Positions 35,464 through 44,645 of a stretch of DNA of 64,000 nucleotides are shown here, piece after piece. The notes beneath the pieces were generated by a model, which did no database searches, was not told where the DNA came from, and saw only the letters and a list, made by a program, of their open reading frames with translations. A program made the position numbers and the translations under genes. The DNA comes from Pseudomonas extremaustralis. GTDB taxonomy: Bacteria; Pseudomonadota; Gammaproteobacteria; Pseudomonadales; Pseudomonadaceae. The DNA lies in the NCBI RefSeq assembly GCF_900102035.1, contig NZ_LT629689.1:1364001-1428000 (forward strand), written 5' to 3'. Every line of letters starts with the position of its first letter. Position 1 is the stretch's first letter.

Positions 35464-35499
35464 ATGAGTTCGTATAACTCCGTGCCGGGAGAACAATAA
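35464..35499 (+). pseudogene. 11-codon micro-ORF, possible effector remnant
   Basis: ATG at 35464 opens MSSYNSVPGEQ followed by TAA, 13 bases after the stop of lipoprotein A. AAGGGC lies 9 bases upstream. The sequence AATAAAGGGCATAAAACA before it mirrors AATAAAGGACATTAATC before the true lipase start at 36291, so it occupies the place an effector gene would hold after immunity gene A. I read it as the 5' scar of a lost effector. It is too short to prove this from coding content. Confidence 0.4.
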
Positions 35500-35504
35500 A
35501 CATC

Positions 35505-36278
35505 ATGCACATACAACACTTTACTCACCAATGTTTGCGAGCCGTATGTATAAGCGTAATGGCCTGGGCAGTTTCAGGCTGCTCACTCCTGCAAACCGAG
35601 AGTTTCAACTTCCAGGCCGAGTTGCCGGAAAACTTCACGATAAGTGCCACCACCTATTACGACGCGGCCTCGGGCGAATCGTGTCCGGGGCATAAAGTGA
35701 TCAAAAGCGATCAGCCCAAGGGCACACAACTGATTGAACTCAAGTTGCCACTTACAGAAAAGGTAAAGGGGTGTTCCAGGGTATTGAAAAGCGTTGTGCT
35801 GAATATCAAAGGGCGATGGGGTGAGCGTGAACTGGACATGAGTTTGCAAAAGGCCGCTTTATACATTCGTGATGAGCCCACTGAAACAACTCGCCCTTTC
35901 CCCGCGTCGGGACCACTGGTCTTTCAGGGCCAGTGCCAGTGGTTTTTTCGCACTGTGGGATCGAGACGGTTTATCAGGAAAATCCTCCAGTGCCGGGCGC
36001 TCGACGCTAATGGAATCGTCCAGAAAAGCCTGGCCGGTGGATCAATGCTGCGCGATGGGTTAGCGGGCAGGACCGTGAAGCTGGTGCTGACGGAGGCAAA
36101 AGAGGAAGAGCCGGCATTTGGTGATAGTTGGGTTAAGTTTCCAGCTGGTTGGAAGCGTTGTATGGGTAAAGGACCCGACGATTTTTATGGGTTTTGCTAT
36201 GGAAAAACTACGGATTTCGTACCTTTCAAAATGCCTGACGGACGTGACTGCACCGTCTATCCCAACTGCACTGAATAA
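35505..36278 (+). CDS. Lipoprotein B, likely immunity protein of the adjacent lipase
   Basis: A 257-residue lipoprotein, tandem paralogue of the gene at 34686. The lipobox is VSGC with Cys26. The central ~180 residues are nearly identical to lipoprotein A, but after KLVLTEAKEE it reads EPAFGDSWVKFPAGWKRCMG, then a Tyr/Phe-rich KGPDDFYGFCYGKTTDFVPF before the shared end. Being immediately upstream (12 bp) of the lipase, it is the better candidate for the cognate immunity protein. As a periplasmic lipoprotein it would meet a phospholipase delivered into the periplasm. Confidence 0.72.
   Translation: MHIQHFTHQCLRAVCISVMAWAVSGCSLLQTESFNFQAELPENFTISATTYYDAASGESCPGHKVIKSDQPKGTQLIELKLPLTEKVKGCSRVLKSVVLNIKGRWGERELDMSLQKAALYIRDEPTETTRPFPASGPLVFQGQCQWFFRTVGSRRFIRKILQCRALDANGIVQKSLAGGSMLRDGLAGRTVKLVLTEAKEEEPAFGDSWVKFPAGWKRCMGKGPDDFYGFCYGKTTDFVPFKMPDGRDCTVYPNCTE
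35549..36107 (+). repeat. Direct repeat, copy 2 (559 bp)
   Basis: Second copy of the repeat at 34733-35291. The very high identity, including synonymous positions, means the duplication or a later gene conversion is recent, while the flanks have been replaced or have diverged. Confidence 0.9.
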
Positions 36279-36290
36279 AGGACATTAATC

Positions 36291-38495
36291 ATGAATTTGT
36301 ATGAACCTATGAAAGATGAGGATAAGCCGTTTTTTAGCAGCAAGATGCTGGCCTGCCCATTAAGGGGACACTTTATTAGTTTTCAGTTGGTCGATGAGTT
36401 CGGTGATGGTAAACCCTATGCGGGCCTTGCCTATACCCTTCAAGACAGTGCAGAGCAACGCTATACGGGCAGGTTGGATGCCGATGGGTTTGCCAAAATC
36501 GAAAACTGCTATCAAGGGCCTGTCGTATTAACGCTAAATACGGAATATGTAGGAGAAGAAAATCCATATAAAAGACTCATGGAGCGTCTTTCGTACAAAC
36601 TCCCCATCACCGAACTCCAAGTCCGCGCTGAACAAACCCGCTTCTTCCACAAAGACGGTTCCCCTCGCGAGCACAACCCCGCACTAAAACCGGGGGATGA
36701 GTTCATCCAGGTCGAAGTCCGGGACCTGGTCAAACACAGCGCACATCTACCGCCGCCGATTATTGACCGTAAATACCCGCCGGAAGACATCCTGATAAGA
36801 GCGCTCAATGAACTGAGGTTCAGTCCAGCCCCCGTAGCGACGTTTGGTGTCGGGCTGTTATCGAACCGGCACACCCTGCTCCAGGTGCGTCCACTGCGGG
36901 CGTTCCGCCCCATGCTCTCGACCGACAATCAGTTCTGTGCCTTGAACCTGTACCAACTGGCGATCATGGCGAACTTGAGTTATTGCGATTTCGGCCAGCA
37001 CCCCGCCAAAGACCCGGTGGACAGGGTCAGCTTTCCATTGGACCCCAGCGTCGGTCACTTCTTTGGCGAAGCCCTTTCGAACTACCGGGAAAGCTGGAAA
37101 GTGGACAATGCCCAGTCGCCGGATCATCGCTACTACCCCCTCTACGAAGAAGTGCCTTACTCGAAACGCTTCGAAATCCTGCCGTTCGACCCCACCCTGT
37201 ATGAGCAAAACAAACCGGGCGAAAACCAGGAACATCCCGCCAAGCTGCACTTTTTCGATGACTCCAGTGATAGCTGGCTGAGTGCCAAGAGCACTCAAGC
37301 ATTCATTACCCATCACGATGAGGTCATTCTGATTTCCATCCGTGGAACCCTGGAGTTGGCCGATTGGTGGCGTGACGTGGATGCGGCGCAAGTGCCTTTT
37401 GAAGAGGGACAAGGCAAAGTCCATCGCGGCTTTTACGAAGCCTATAAGGCTCTGAAAGACTTTGTTCAGGACTATTTGGACCAGTTTCACGCCGGACAAA
37501 AAATCATCATCAGCGGCCACAGCCTCGGCGGCGCAATCGCATTGTTGCTGGCGGAAGCCCTTCGCAACGCCACGGACAACAATTACGACGTCCTCCTCTA
37601 CACCTACGGTGCTCCCCGCACGGGCGATGCCACCTTCGTCGCCGCCGCCGAGCCGCTGGCGCACCACCGCGCGGTGAATAACAACGACATGATCCCCAGC
37701 GTCCCCGCGCCGTGGATGAACGCACGACGAAGCATCTGGATCCCGGGGTTCAAGGCCATGTTCATTACCAACCCGGTGCTGGGCGCCTTGATCTTTGTCG
37801 CCGGCCTTGTGCGGGTGGGCGGCGCGCCTTATCAGCACCACGGCACGTTGCATCACTTCATGCTCGTGCCGTTCAACCAGAAGGAAATGTCGTCGATTCT
37901 GTGGCGGCCGGGCTGCGACTCCATCGAGCAGGCCGCCTGCACCCGCGCGCTGGCCAAAGATGGCGACCTGCCTTACCGCGACGGCTGGATCACCCAACTC
38001 ATGAGCCTGGGCGACCACAGCATCCCGCGCGCTTATATCCCGTTGTCCTGGGCGACCTTGCGGCGTTGGCAGCAAACCCAGGAAACCCGCGGGACGCTGG
38101 TCACTGAGCGTGAATACGCCCTGGTGGACCAGGCATTGAAGACCATGCGCTTCAAGGTTGAGGAAAAGTCCCGGCACATGCGCTACAACCAGCGCGATCT
38201 CACCGACGCCGACTACCTGCAGGCCGACATTGAGCTGACCCGCGAGTCGGACAAGCTTGCGCACTCGCTGCAGCGCCTGGAAAGGCTGCGCATAAGCCAC
38301 CTGAGCCTTGCCGACGTGTACGGCAGCGCCGCGCAATCGCCCGCCCTTGAAATCGCGCTGGCGCGCTGGAAGGACCAGCGCGAGAACACCCTGCAGGTGC
38401 AGATTGCAATGATTCCCGAGCCGGACCCGGCCGAAGAACTGTTTGCCAGCCTGGCCGACAAGCCTCGACCGCTGGACTTGGATTCGCTGATCTAG
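36291..38495 (+). CDS. Class-3 lipase, probable T6SS phospholipase effector
   Basis: A 734-residue protein without a signal peptide. Residues ~20-90 (CPLRGHFISFQLVDEFGDGK, then PYAGLAYTLQD) form an N-terminal module common in pseudomonad T6SS effectors. The Lipase_3 core runs ~310-540: oxyanion-type ISIRGTLELADWWRD, HRGFYEAY, nucleophile S411 in GHSLGGA, TYGAPRTGD, and NNNDMIPSVPAP with probable acid; a hydrophobic helix (FITNPVLGALIFVAGLVRVG) follows. A charged helical tail ends the protein. It should hydrolyse phospholipids of rival cells (Tle-type). AAGGAC precedes the ATG. It has no PAAR or VgrG domain, so delivery needs the DUF4123 adaptor and a VgrG elsewhere. Confidence 0.8.
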   Translation: MNLYEPMKDEDKPFFSSKMLACPLRGHFISFQLVDEFGDGKPYAGLAYTLQDSAEQRYTGRLDADGFAKIENCYQGPVVLTLNTEYVGEENPYKRLMERLSYKLPITELQVRAEQTRFFHKDGSPREHNPALKPGDEFIQVEVRDLVKHSAHLPPPIIDRKYPPEDILIRALNELRFSPAPVATFGVGLLSNRHTLLQVRPLRAFRPMLSTDNQFCALNLYQLAIMANLSYCDFGQHPAKDPVDRVSFPLDPSVGHFFGEALSNYRESWKVDNAQSPDHRYYPLYEEVPYSKRFEILPFDPTLYEQNKPGENQEHPAKLHFFDDSSDSWLSAKSTQAFITHHDEVILISIRGTLELADWWRDVDAAQVPFEEGQGKVHRGFYEAYKALKDFVQDYLDQFHAGQKIIISGHSLGGAIALLLAEALRNATDNNYDVLLYTYGAPRTGDATFVAAAEPLAHHRAVNNNDMIPSVPAPWMNARRSIWIPGFKAMFITNPVLGALIFVAGLVRVGGAPYQHHGTLHHFMLVPFNQKEMSSILWRPGCDSIEQAACTRALAKDGDLPYRDGWITQLMSLGDHSIPRAYIPLSWATLRRWQQTQETRGTLVTEREYALVDQALKTMRFKVEEKSRHMRYNQRDLTDADYLQADIELTRESDKLAHSLQRLERLRISHLSLADVYGSAAQSPALEIALARWKDQRENTLQVQIAMIPEPDPAEELFASLADKPRPLDLDSLI

Positions 38496-38517
38496 TGGTT
38501 GGGGTAAATCCCAGGCC

Positions 38518-38552
38518 AAAAAAAGCCCCATGACCGAATGGATCACGGGGCT
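38518..38552 (-). terminator. Rho-independent terminator of the efflux operon
   Basis: Ten-base arms AGCCCCATGA/TCACGGGGCT (one A-C mismatch) at 38524-38552. On the minus strand they are followed by seven Ts (38524-38518). It lies 41 bases after the oprN-type stop and may also stop leftover transcription from the convergent lipase gene. Confidence 0.88.
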
Positions 38553-38592
38553 AAAAATTGGCTGGATGCGACCAACCAAAGGAGCTCTTACA

Positions 38593-40008
38593 TCACTTCG
38601 CGCTGGCGACGACCGTGTCCGGCTGCCAGCCACCGCCCAAGGCCTTGTAGATCGCGACGATGCCGCGATACAGGTCGACTTCGGCCTGGGCCTGGGAATC
38701 TTCGGCGGCCAGGCGTTCGCGCTGGGCGTCGAGCAGCACGAGGAAGTCCACCGTGCCTTCGCGGTAGCGGATCGCCGCGAGGTCGGCGGCGGCGCGGCTG
38801 GATTCGCTCTGGCGGATCAGCGAGACCAAGCGTTGCTGGCGCTTGCCGTAATCGCTGAAGGCGTTTTCGGACTCTTCCAATGCCAGCAAGACTTGTTGCT
38901 CATAGGTCGCCAGGGCGCCGTCGGCCTCGGCGTCCGCACCGCGCAGGCGGGCGCGGACGCTGCCCAGGTCGAACGCGGCCCAAGTGATGCTCGGGCCGAG
39001 TGCCCAGGCGTTGGCGGCCGAGGAGCCGATCTGCGAACCGCGTCCGGCGGTAAAGCCGAGGAACCCGCTGAGGCTGACCCTTGGGAACAGGTCGGCCTTG
39101 GCCACGCCGATGCGCGCCGTGGCGGCGGCCAGTTTGCGTTCGGCACTGAGGATGTCCGGGCGACGTTGCAGCAGTTGGCCCGGGTCGCCGATCGGCAGTG
39201 CCTTGGCAATCGCCGGCAGGTTTTTCGGGCTCAGGTCTACGCTCAGCTTGTCGGGGCGCTGGCCGAGGAGGGTGGCGATGCGGTTGCGCTCGCGCACCTG
39301 TTCGGCTTGCAGTTGCGGCACGCTGGCTTCCACCGCCGCGAGGCGTGCGTCGGCACGTTCCACGTCGAGCTGGTCGCCCACGCCGGCGTCGCGCAGGCTG
39401 ACGGTGATGGTGCGCGATTCCTGCTGGTTCTTCAGGTTGTCCAGGGCGATGCGTTCGCGCAGTTGCGCGCCGCGCAGTTGACCGTAGGCATCCACCAGTT
39501 CGGCGATCATCGTGACCTGCAGTTGGTACAGGTCGGCTTCGGCCGCCTGCTGCTCGGCGTCGGTGGCTTCCAGGTTGCGCTGGATGCGCCCGAACAGGTC
39601 AAGTTCCCAGGCCATGTCCAGGCCCAGGTCATAACGCTCGCTGTTGACGCGCTTAGTGGTCTGGCCGGGGATCTGCCCCTTGGCCAGGTCACTGCTGGCG
39701 CGGCTGGTGATGGTTGGCATCGCGTCATTGCTGGCGTCATCACGGATCGCCCGAGCGGCTCGCAGGCGGGCAAACGCGACGCGCAGGTCGCGGTTGCCTT
39801 GCAGCGACTGAGTCACCAACTGGTTGAGGGTCGGATCGTCGAACTGCTGCCACCAGATGCCTTCGAACTTGGCGTGGTCATACTGTTTGGCATCGGCGGC
39901 GGCGCTGATGTTGGCCGCCTCCGGGGTCTGGGTTTTGTAGTCCGGGCCTACGGCACAGGCGCTCAACGCCAGGACCAGCAAGCTCGGCAGGAATACTTTC
40001 ACACTCAT
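38593..40008 (-). CDS. oprN: Outer-membrane efflux channel, OprN/OprM type
   Basis: A 471-residue NodT-family outer-membrane lipoprotein (lipobox LSAC, Cys18 region), followed by AVGPDYKTQTPEA typical of OprM relatives. Two OEP repeats follow; YREGTVDFLVLLDAQRE is the usual conserved segment of the second repeat and FEGIWWQQFDDPTLNQLV that of the first. It forms the trimeric exit duct for the RND pump encoded just upstream; its ATG overlaps the mexF stop by 4 bp. I use the oprN symbol because of operon context. The exact orthologue is not certain. Confidence 0.88.
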   Translation of the reverse strand: MSVKVFLPSLLVLALSACAVGPDYKTQTPEAANISAAADAKQYDHAKFEGIWWQQFDDPTLNQLVTQSLQGNRDLRVAFARLRAARAIRDDASNDAMPTITSRASSDLAKGQIPGQTTKRVNSERYDLGLDMAWELDLFGRIQRNLEATDAEQQAAEADLYQLQVTMIAELVDAYGQLRGAQLRERIALDNLKNQQESRTITVSLRDAGVGDQLDVERADARLAAVEASVPQLQAEQVRERNRIATLLGQRPDKLSVDLSPKNLPAIAKALPIGDPGQLLQRRPDILSAERKLAAATARIGVAKADLFPRVSLSGFLGFTAGRGSQIGSSAANAWALGPSITWAAFDLGSVRARLRGADAEADGALATYEQQVLLALEESENAFSDYGKRQQRLVSLIRQSESSRAAADLAAIRYREGTVDFLVLLDAQRERLAAEDSQAQAEVDLYRGIVAIYKALGGGWQPDTVVASAK

Positions 40009-43000
40009 TGCTGTGTCTCCAGCTTCAAGGCCTTGGCCGCTTTGCGCGTTTCGCTGCGTTCCACAGAGCGACGGATCAGTACGTAGAACACCGGCGTCAG
40101 CAACAGGCCGAAGAAGGTCACGCCGATCATCCCGGAGAACACTGCCACGCCCATGGCATGGCGCATCTCGGCACCGGCACCGCTGGACAGCACCAGGGGC
40201 ACCACACCCATGATGAATGCGAACGAGGTCATCAGGATCGGCCGCAGACGCAGACGGCAGGCCTCCAGCACTGCGGCGAGCGGGTCGAGGCCTTCCTGCT
40301 GTTTATCCTTGGCGAATTCGACGATCAGGATCGCGTTCTTACAGGCCAGGCCCACCAGTACGATCAGGCCGATCTGGGTGAAGATGTTGTTGTCGCCGCC
40401 GGAGATGATCACCCCGGTGATGGCCGACAGCAGCGTCATCGGTACGATCAGGATCACCGCCAATGGCAGGCTCCAGCTTTCGTATTGGGCGGCCAGTACC
40501 AGGAACGCCAGCAGCACACAGAGCGGGAACACGAACAGCGCGGTGTTGCCCGAGAGGATTTGCTGATAGGTCAGGTCGGTCCACTCGTAGGTCATGCCGT
40601 TGGGCAATTCCTCTTTCAGCAGTTTTTCAATCGCGGCCTGGGCCTGGCCGGAACTGTAGCCCGGTGCGGCGTTGCCGTTGATTTCAGCGGTGATGAAGCC
40701 GTTGTAGTGCATCACGCGGTCGGGGCCCGAGGTGTCGCTGACCTTGATAAAGGTCGCCAGCGGGATCATCTCGCCCTTGTTGTTGCGCACTTTCAGTTGG
40801 CCGATCTGGTCGGAGTCCTGGCGGAACTGTTGCTCGGCCTGCACGTTGACCTGATAGGTACGCCCGAAGCGGTTGAAGTCGTTGGCATACAACGAACCCA
40901 GGTAGACCTGCAGGGTGTCGAAGATGTCGCTGATCGCTACGCCGTGGGTCTTGGCCTTTTCGCGGTCGATGGCGGCATCGACCTGGGGCACGTTGACCGT
41001 GTAGCTGGTGAACAGGCCGAACAACTCCGGTACGCCACGGCTCTTGGTGATCACGTTCTGCACTTCTTTGTACAGCTCGTCATAACCCAGGTTGCCACGG
41101 TCTTCGATCTGCAGGCGGAAGCCGCCGATGGTGCCCAGGCCCTGTACCGGCGGCGGCGGGAAGATCGCCATATAAGCTTCTTCGATGTTGCTGTACTGGC
41201 CGTTCAACGCGCCGGCAATCGCCCCGGCGGACATGCTCGGGTCTTTGCGTTCATCGAACGGCTTCAAGGTCACGAACACGATGCCGCTGTTCGGGCTGTT
41301 GGTGAAACCGTTGATCGACAGGCCGGGGAACGCAATCGCGCTTTCCACGCCGGGCTGTTTCAGGGCGATTTCCGACATGCGCTTCATCACGCTTTCGGTG
41401 CGGTCCAGGCTCGCGGCGTCGGGCAATTGCGCGAAGGCCACCAGGTATTGCTTGTCCTGGGCCGGTACGAAACCGGTCGGGGTATGGGCAAAGCCGAAGA
41501 AGGTCAGCACCATCAGGCCGGCGTACACGAACAACGCAATAGCACTGCCGCGAATCACCCGGCGCACGGTACCCACATAGCCATGGCTGGCCTTCTCGAA
41601 AAAGCGGTTGAAGGGCCGGAACAGCCAGCCGCCGAGGATCTTGTCGAGAAACTTCGAGAAGCGATCCTTCGGCGCGTCGTGGCCGCGCAGCAACACAGCG
41701 GCCAGGGCAGGGGACAGGGTCAGCGAGTTGAATGCCGAGATCACCGTCGAGATCGCAATGGTCAGGGCGAACTGTTTGTAGAACTGCCCGGTCAAGCCAC
41801 TGATAAACGCCGCTGGAATGAACACCGCACACAGCACCAGCGCCGTGGCGATGATCGGGCCGGTCACCTCGCTCATGGCTTTTTCGGTGGCCGGGAACGG
41901 CGCCAGGCCCAGCTCGATATTGCGTTCGACGTTCTCCACCACCACGATGGCGTCGTCCACCACGATGCCGATGGCCAGCACCAATCCGAACAATGACAGC
42001 GCGTTGAGCGAGAACCCGAACAGGTGCATCACCGCAAACGTACCGATCAACGATACCGGGACCGCCACCAACGGAATGATCGACGCCCGCCAGGTCTGCA
42101 GGAACAGGATGACCACCAGCACCACGAGGATCAGGGCTTCGAACAGCGTGTGCACGACCGCTTCGATGGAGCCGCGGACAAAGATCGTCGGGTCATACGC
42201 GATGCGGTAATCCATGCCCGCCGGGAAGTTCTTTTTCAGCTCGGCCATCTTGCTGCGTACATCGTTGGAGATGTCGATGGCGTTGGAACCGGGGCGCTGG
42301 AAAATCGGAATCGCAACGGCGGGCTGGTTATCGATCAGCGAGCGCAGCGCATATTGGCTGGACCCCAGCTCGACCCGGGCGATGTCCTTGAGGCGTGTGA
42401 TTTCACCGTTGTCGCCGGCGCGAATCACAATGTTCTCGAACTCTTCCTCGGTGACCAGGCGGCCCTGGGTATTCACCGACAACTGGAAGCTGGTGTCCGT
42501 CGGTGCCGGCTGGGCACCCAGGGCACCGGCGGCCACCTGACGGTTCTGCTCGCGGATCGCGTTGACCACATCGGTGGCGGTCAGGTTGCGCGAGGCAGTC
42601 TTGTTCGGATCGAGCCATACGCGCAGGGAATAGTCGCCCATGCCGAACAACTGCACGTCGCCCACGCCGTTCAGACGCGCCAGTTCATCCTTGATGTTGA
42701 GGATCGCGTAGTTGGACAGGTAGAGCATGTCGTAACGCTGATCCGGGGAGGTCAAGTGCACCACCATGGTCAGGTCGGGGGAGGCCTTGTCCACGGTGAT
42801 ACCGATGCGCGTCACTTCCTCGGGCAGCTTGGGTTGGGTGCGCGTCACACGGTTTTGCACCTGCACTTGCGCGTTGTCCAGGTCGGTGCCCAGGGCGAAG
42901 GTGATGGTCAGGGTCAGCTTGCCGTCGGCGGTCGACTGGGAGGACATGTACAGCATGTTCTCGACGCCGGTGATCGCCTGTTCCAGCGGTGCGGCCACGG

Positions 43001-43184
43001 TTTCACCGATGACCTTGGGGTTGGCGCCGGGGAAGTTGGCGCGTACTACCACGGTCGGCGGCACCACTTCCGGGTATTCGCTGATGGGCAGCTTGAACAG
43101 CGAGATGGCACCGGCGATCAGGATCAGCAGCGACAGCACTGCGGCGAAGATCGGCCGTGAAATAAAGAACTTGGAAAAATTCAT
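40005..43184 (-). CDS. mexF: RND multidrug efflux pump, MexF type
   Basis: A 1059-residue HAE1 RND transporter of the inner membrane with 12 helices and two large periplasmic loops. The N-terminus FFISRPIFAAVLSLLILIAG and the proton-relay segment GIVVDDAIVVVENVERN in helix 4 are standard. The sequence follows MexF of P. aeruginosa closely by eye over long stretches (e.g. PISEYPEVVPPTVVVRANFP, PPPPVQGLGTIGGFRLQ). MexF exports chloramphenicol, fluoroquinolones, trimethoprim and signalling precursors. AAGGGA is upstream of the start. It sits between mexE (15 bp) and oprN in one operon. Confidence 0.95.
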   Translation of the reverse strand: MNFSKFFISRPIFAAVLSLLILIAGAISLFKLPISEYPEVVPPTVVVRANFPGANPKVIGETVAAPLEQAITGVENMLYMSSQSTADGKLTLTITFALGTDLDNAQVQVQNRVTRTQPKLPEEVTRIGITVDKASPDLTMVVHLTSPDQRYDMLYLSNYAILNIKDELARLNGVGDVQLFGMGDYSLRVWLDPNKTASRNLTATDVVNAIREQNRQVAAGALGAQPAPTDTSFQLSVNTQGRLVTEEEFENIVIRAGDNGEITRLKDIARVELGSSQYALRSLIDNQPAVAIPIFQRPGSNAIDISNDVRSKMAELKKNFPAGMDYRIAYDPTIFVRGSIEAVVHTLFEALILVVLVVILFLQTWRASIIPLVAVPVSLIGTFAVMHLFGFSLNALSLFGLVLAIGIVVDDAIVVVENVERNIELGLAPFPATEKAMSEVTGPIIATALVLCAVFIPAAFISGLTGQFYKQFALTIAISTVISAFNSLTLSPALAAVLLRGHDAPKDRFSKFLDKILGGWLFRPFNRFFEKASHGYVGTVRRVIRGSAIALFVYAGLMVLTFFGFAHTPTGFVPAQDKQYLVAFAQLPDAASLDRTESVMKRMSEIALKQPGVESAIAFPGLSINGFTNSPNSGIVFVTLKPFDERKDPSMSAGAIAGALNGQYSNIEEAYMAIFPPPPVQGLGTIGGFRLQIEDRGNLGYDELYKEVQNVITKSRGVPELFGLFTSYTVNVPQVDAAIDREKAKTHGVAISDIFDTLQVYLGSLYANDFNRFGRTYQVNVQAEQQFRQDSDQIGQLKVRNNKGEMIPLATFIKVSDTSGPDRVMHYNGFITAEINGNAAPGYSSGQAQAAIEKLLKEELPNGMTYEWTDLTYQQILSGNTALFVFPLCVLLAFLVLAAQYESWSLPLAVILIVPMTLLSAITGVIISGGDNNIFTQIGLIVLVGLACKNAILIVEFAKDKQQEGLDPLAAVLEACRLRLRPILMTSFAFIMGVVPLVLSSGAGAEMRHAMGVAVFSGMIGVTFFGLLLTPVFYVLIRRSVERSETRKAAKALKLETQQ

Positions 43185-43199
43185 TTTGAGTCGTATCCC

Positions 43200-44441
43200 T
43201 TAACCGCGAGGCGTCGCGACAGCTGCGAGCTTGGGCGCGGTTTTTTCTGGCGCCACTTGCTCCAAGTTGCTGGCTTCAAGCGCTTGTCGTTGTTGGGCCA
43301 AGGCGGCGAGGGTTTCCTTGCTGGCCATTGGAATGGTTTCTGGCGCCACCGGTGCACCTGGGCGCGCGCGTTGCAGGCCCTTGACGATAATCGTGTCGTC
43401 CTTGGTCAGGCCGCTGCGCACGATGCGCAAGCCTTCGAGCTTCGGCCCCAGTTCCACCGCGCGGTAGGCGGGTTTGTCGCCGTCCATCACCAGCACGAAT
43501 TTCTTGCCAAGGTCGGTGCCCACGGCTTCGTCGTTGATCAACACCGCGGAGTAGGTACCGCTGCCAACCAGCTTCAAGCGCGCATACAGACCTGGGGTGT
43601 ATTCGCCCTTGCTGTTGTCGAACACGGCGCGGCCACGGATGGTGCCGGTGGCGGGGTTGACCTGGTTGTCGACGAAGTTCATCTGGCCCAGGTGCGGGTT
43701 GCCGGTTTCGTTGGACAGGCCCAGGTATACCGGGGTGGTCGCACCACGACGGCCCTGGCGCGCCAGTTCGCTGTACTTGAGGAACACTCGCTCATCGGCG
43801 TCGAAATAGGCGTAGACCTTGTCGGTGGAGACCACGCTGGTCAGCGCGGTGACATCGGCGGTGACCAGGTTGCCGGCGGTGATTTCGGCACGGCTGACGC
43901 GGCCGCTGATGGGCGAGGTGACGCGGGTGAAACTCAGGTTCAGCCTGGCCAGGTCCAACTGCGCCTGGATGCCGGCGACGGCGGCGCGGGCTTCCTGGGC
44001 GGCGGTGGTGCGCGAGTCGGCCAGTTCGGCGGAGATCGCATTGCTCTGGCGCAGGCGATCGCCGCGTTGGGCTTCGTTATCGCTGCGGGTGGCGGCTGCT
44101 TTCGTTTGTTGCAACTGGGCTTCGAGGCGGCGCACCTCGGCCTGGAACGGACGTGGGTCGATCTGGAACAGCAGGTCGCCTTTCTTGACCAGCGAACCTT
44201 CGGTGAACGCCACTTGGTCGATCTGGCCGGACACGCGCGGACGAATCTGCACGGTCTCCGGCGCTTCCAGGCGACCGGTGAATTCATCCCACTCGTTGAC
44301 CGGTTGTTCAAGCACCTTGGCCACGCTGACTTTGGCCGCAGGCATGGCGGCCGCTTGTTCCGGAGTCTTGCCGCACGCGCTCATCACCACCACGGCCAAA
44401 ATCGCCAGGGGGAAGCGCAACTGTTTGAGTGAGTGTTCCAT
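43200..44441 (-). CDS. mexE: Periplasmic adaptor of the RND pump, MexE type
   Basis: A 413-residue membrane-fusion protein with an N-terminal lipoprotein signal (LAVVVMSACGKTPEQ). The order is lipoyl halves (VSGQIDQVAFTEGSLVKKGD and LNLSFTRVTSPISGRVSRAE), a coiled-coil hairpin between them (~95-170), then beta-barrel and membrane-proximal domains, with a Pro/Ala-rich tail. It links the RND pump to the outer-membrane channel. I start at MEHSLKQL (44441); the longer reading lacks signal character. It is the first gene of mexEF-oprN and follows a 204-bp gap with the palindrome at 44526. Confidence 0.93.
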   Translation of the reverse strand: MEHSLKQLRFPLAILAVVVMSACGKTPEQAAAMPAAKVSVAKVLEQPVNEWDEFTGRLEAPETVQIRPRVSGQIDQVAFTEGSLVKKGDLLFQIDPRPFQAEVRRLEAQLQQTKAAATRSDNEAQRGDRLRQSNAISAELADSRTTAAQEARAAVAGIQAQLDLARLNLSFTRVTSPISGRVSRAEITAGNLVTADVTALTSVVSTDKVYAYFDADERVFLKYSELARQGRRGATTPVYLGLSNETGNPHLGQMNFVDNQVNPATGTIRGRAVFDNSKGEYTPGLYARLKLVGSGTYSAVLINDEAVGTDLGKKFVLVMDGDKPAYRAVELGPKLEGLRIVRSGLTKDDTIIVKGLQRARPGAPVAPETIPMASKETLAALAQQRQALEASNLEQVAPEKTAPKLAAVATPRG

Positions 44442-44525
44442 GAGGTGTATCCGCCAATGTATTTGAGATGGGCGGATCATGCGCGGCGAGGCGGTATGTC
44501 ACGAATCGAATGAAGCGAAGGTAAC

Positions 44526-44542
44526 TATCATTCGGAATGATA
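44526..44542. promoter_or_regulatory. 17-bp palindrome upstream of mexE
   Basis: TATCATTCGGAATGATA: perfect 8-base arms around a central G, 85 bases before the mexE start. It contains ATC-N9-GAT, the form bound by LysR-type regulators such as NodD and, in broad outline, MexT. It is the likely activator site for the efflux operon. Which LysR protein binds is unknown. Confidence 0.65.
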
Positions 44543-44645
44543 TAAGCGCGAGATAACCCCTCTAGCCCGAGGGTTTCGTTAGCAACCTATCAATGCGGTT
44601 GATGGCAAGGCGGTATTTCAACGGCTGCAACGAGCGCCTCGATAC

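Noticed and set aside
36858..38633. 591-codon minus-strand frame opposite the lipase gene
   Set aside because: No motifs; shadow of the effector, which has an intact catalytic motif and a Shine-Dalgarno.
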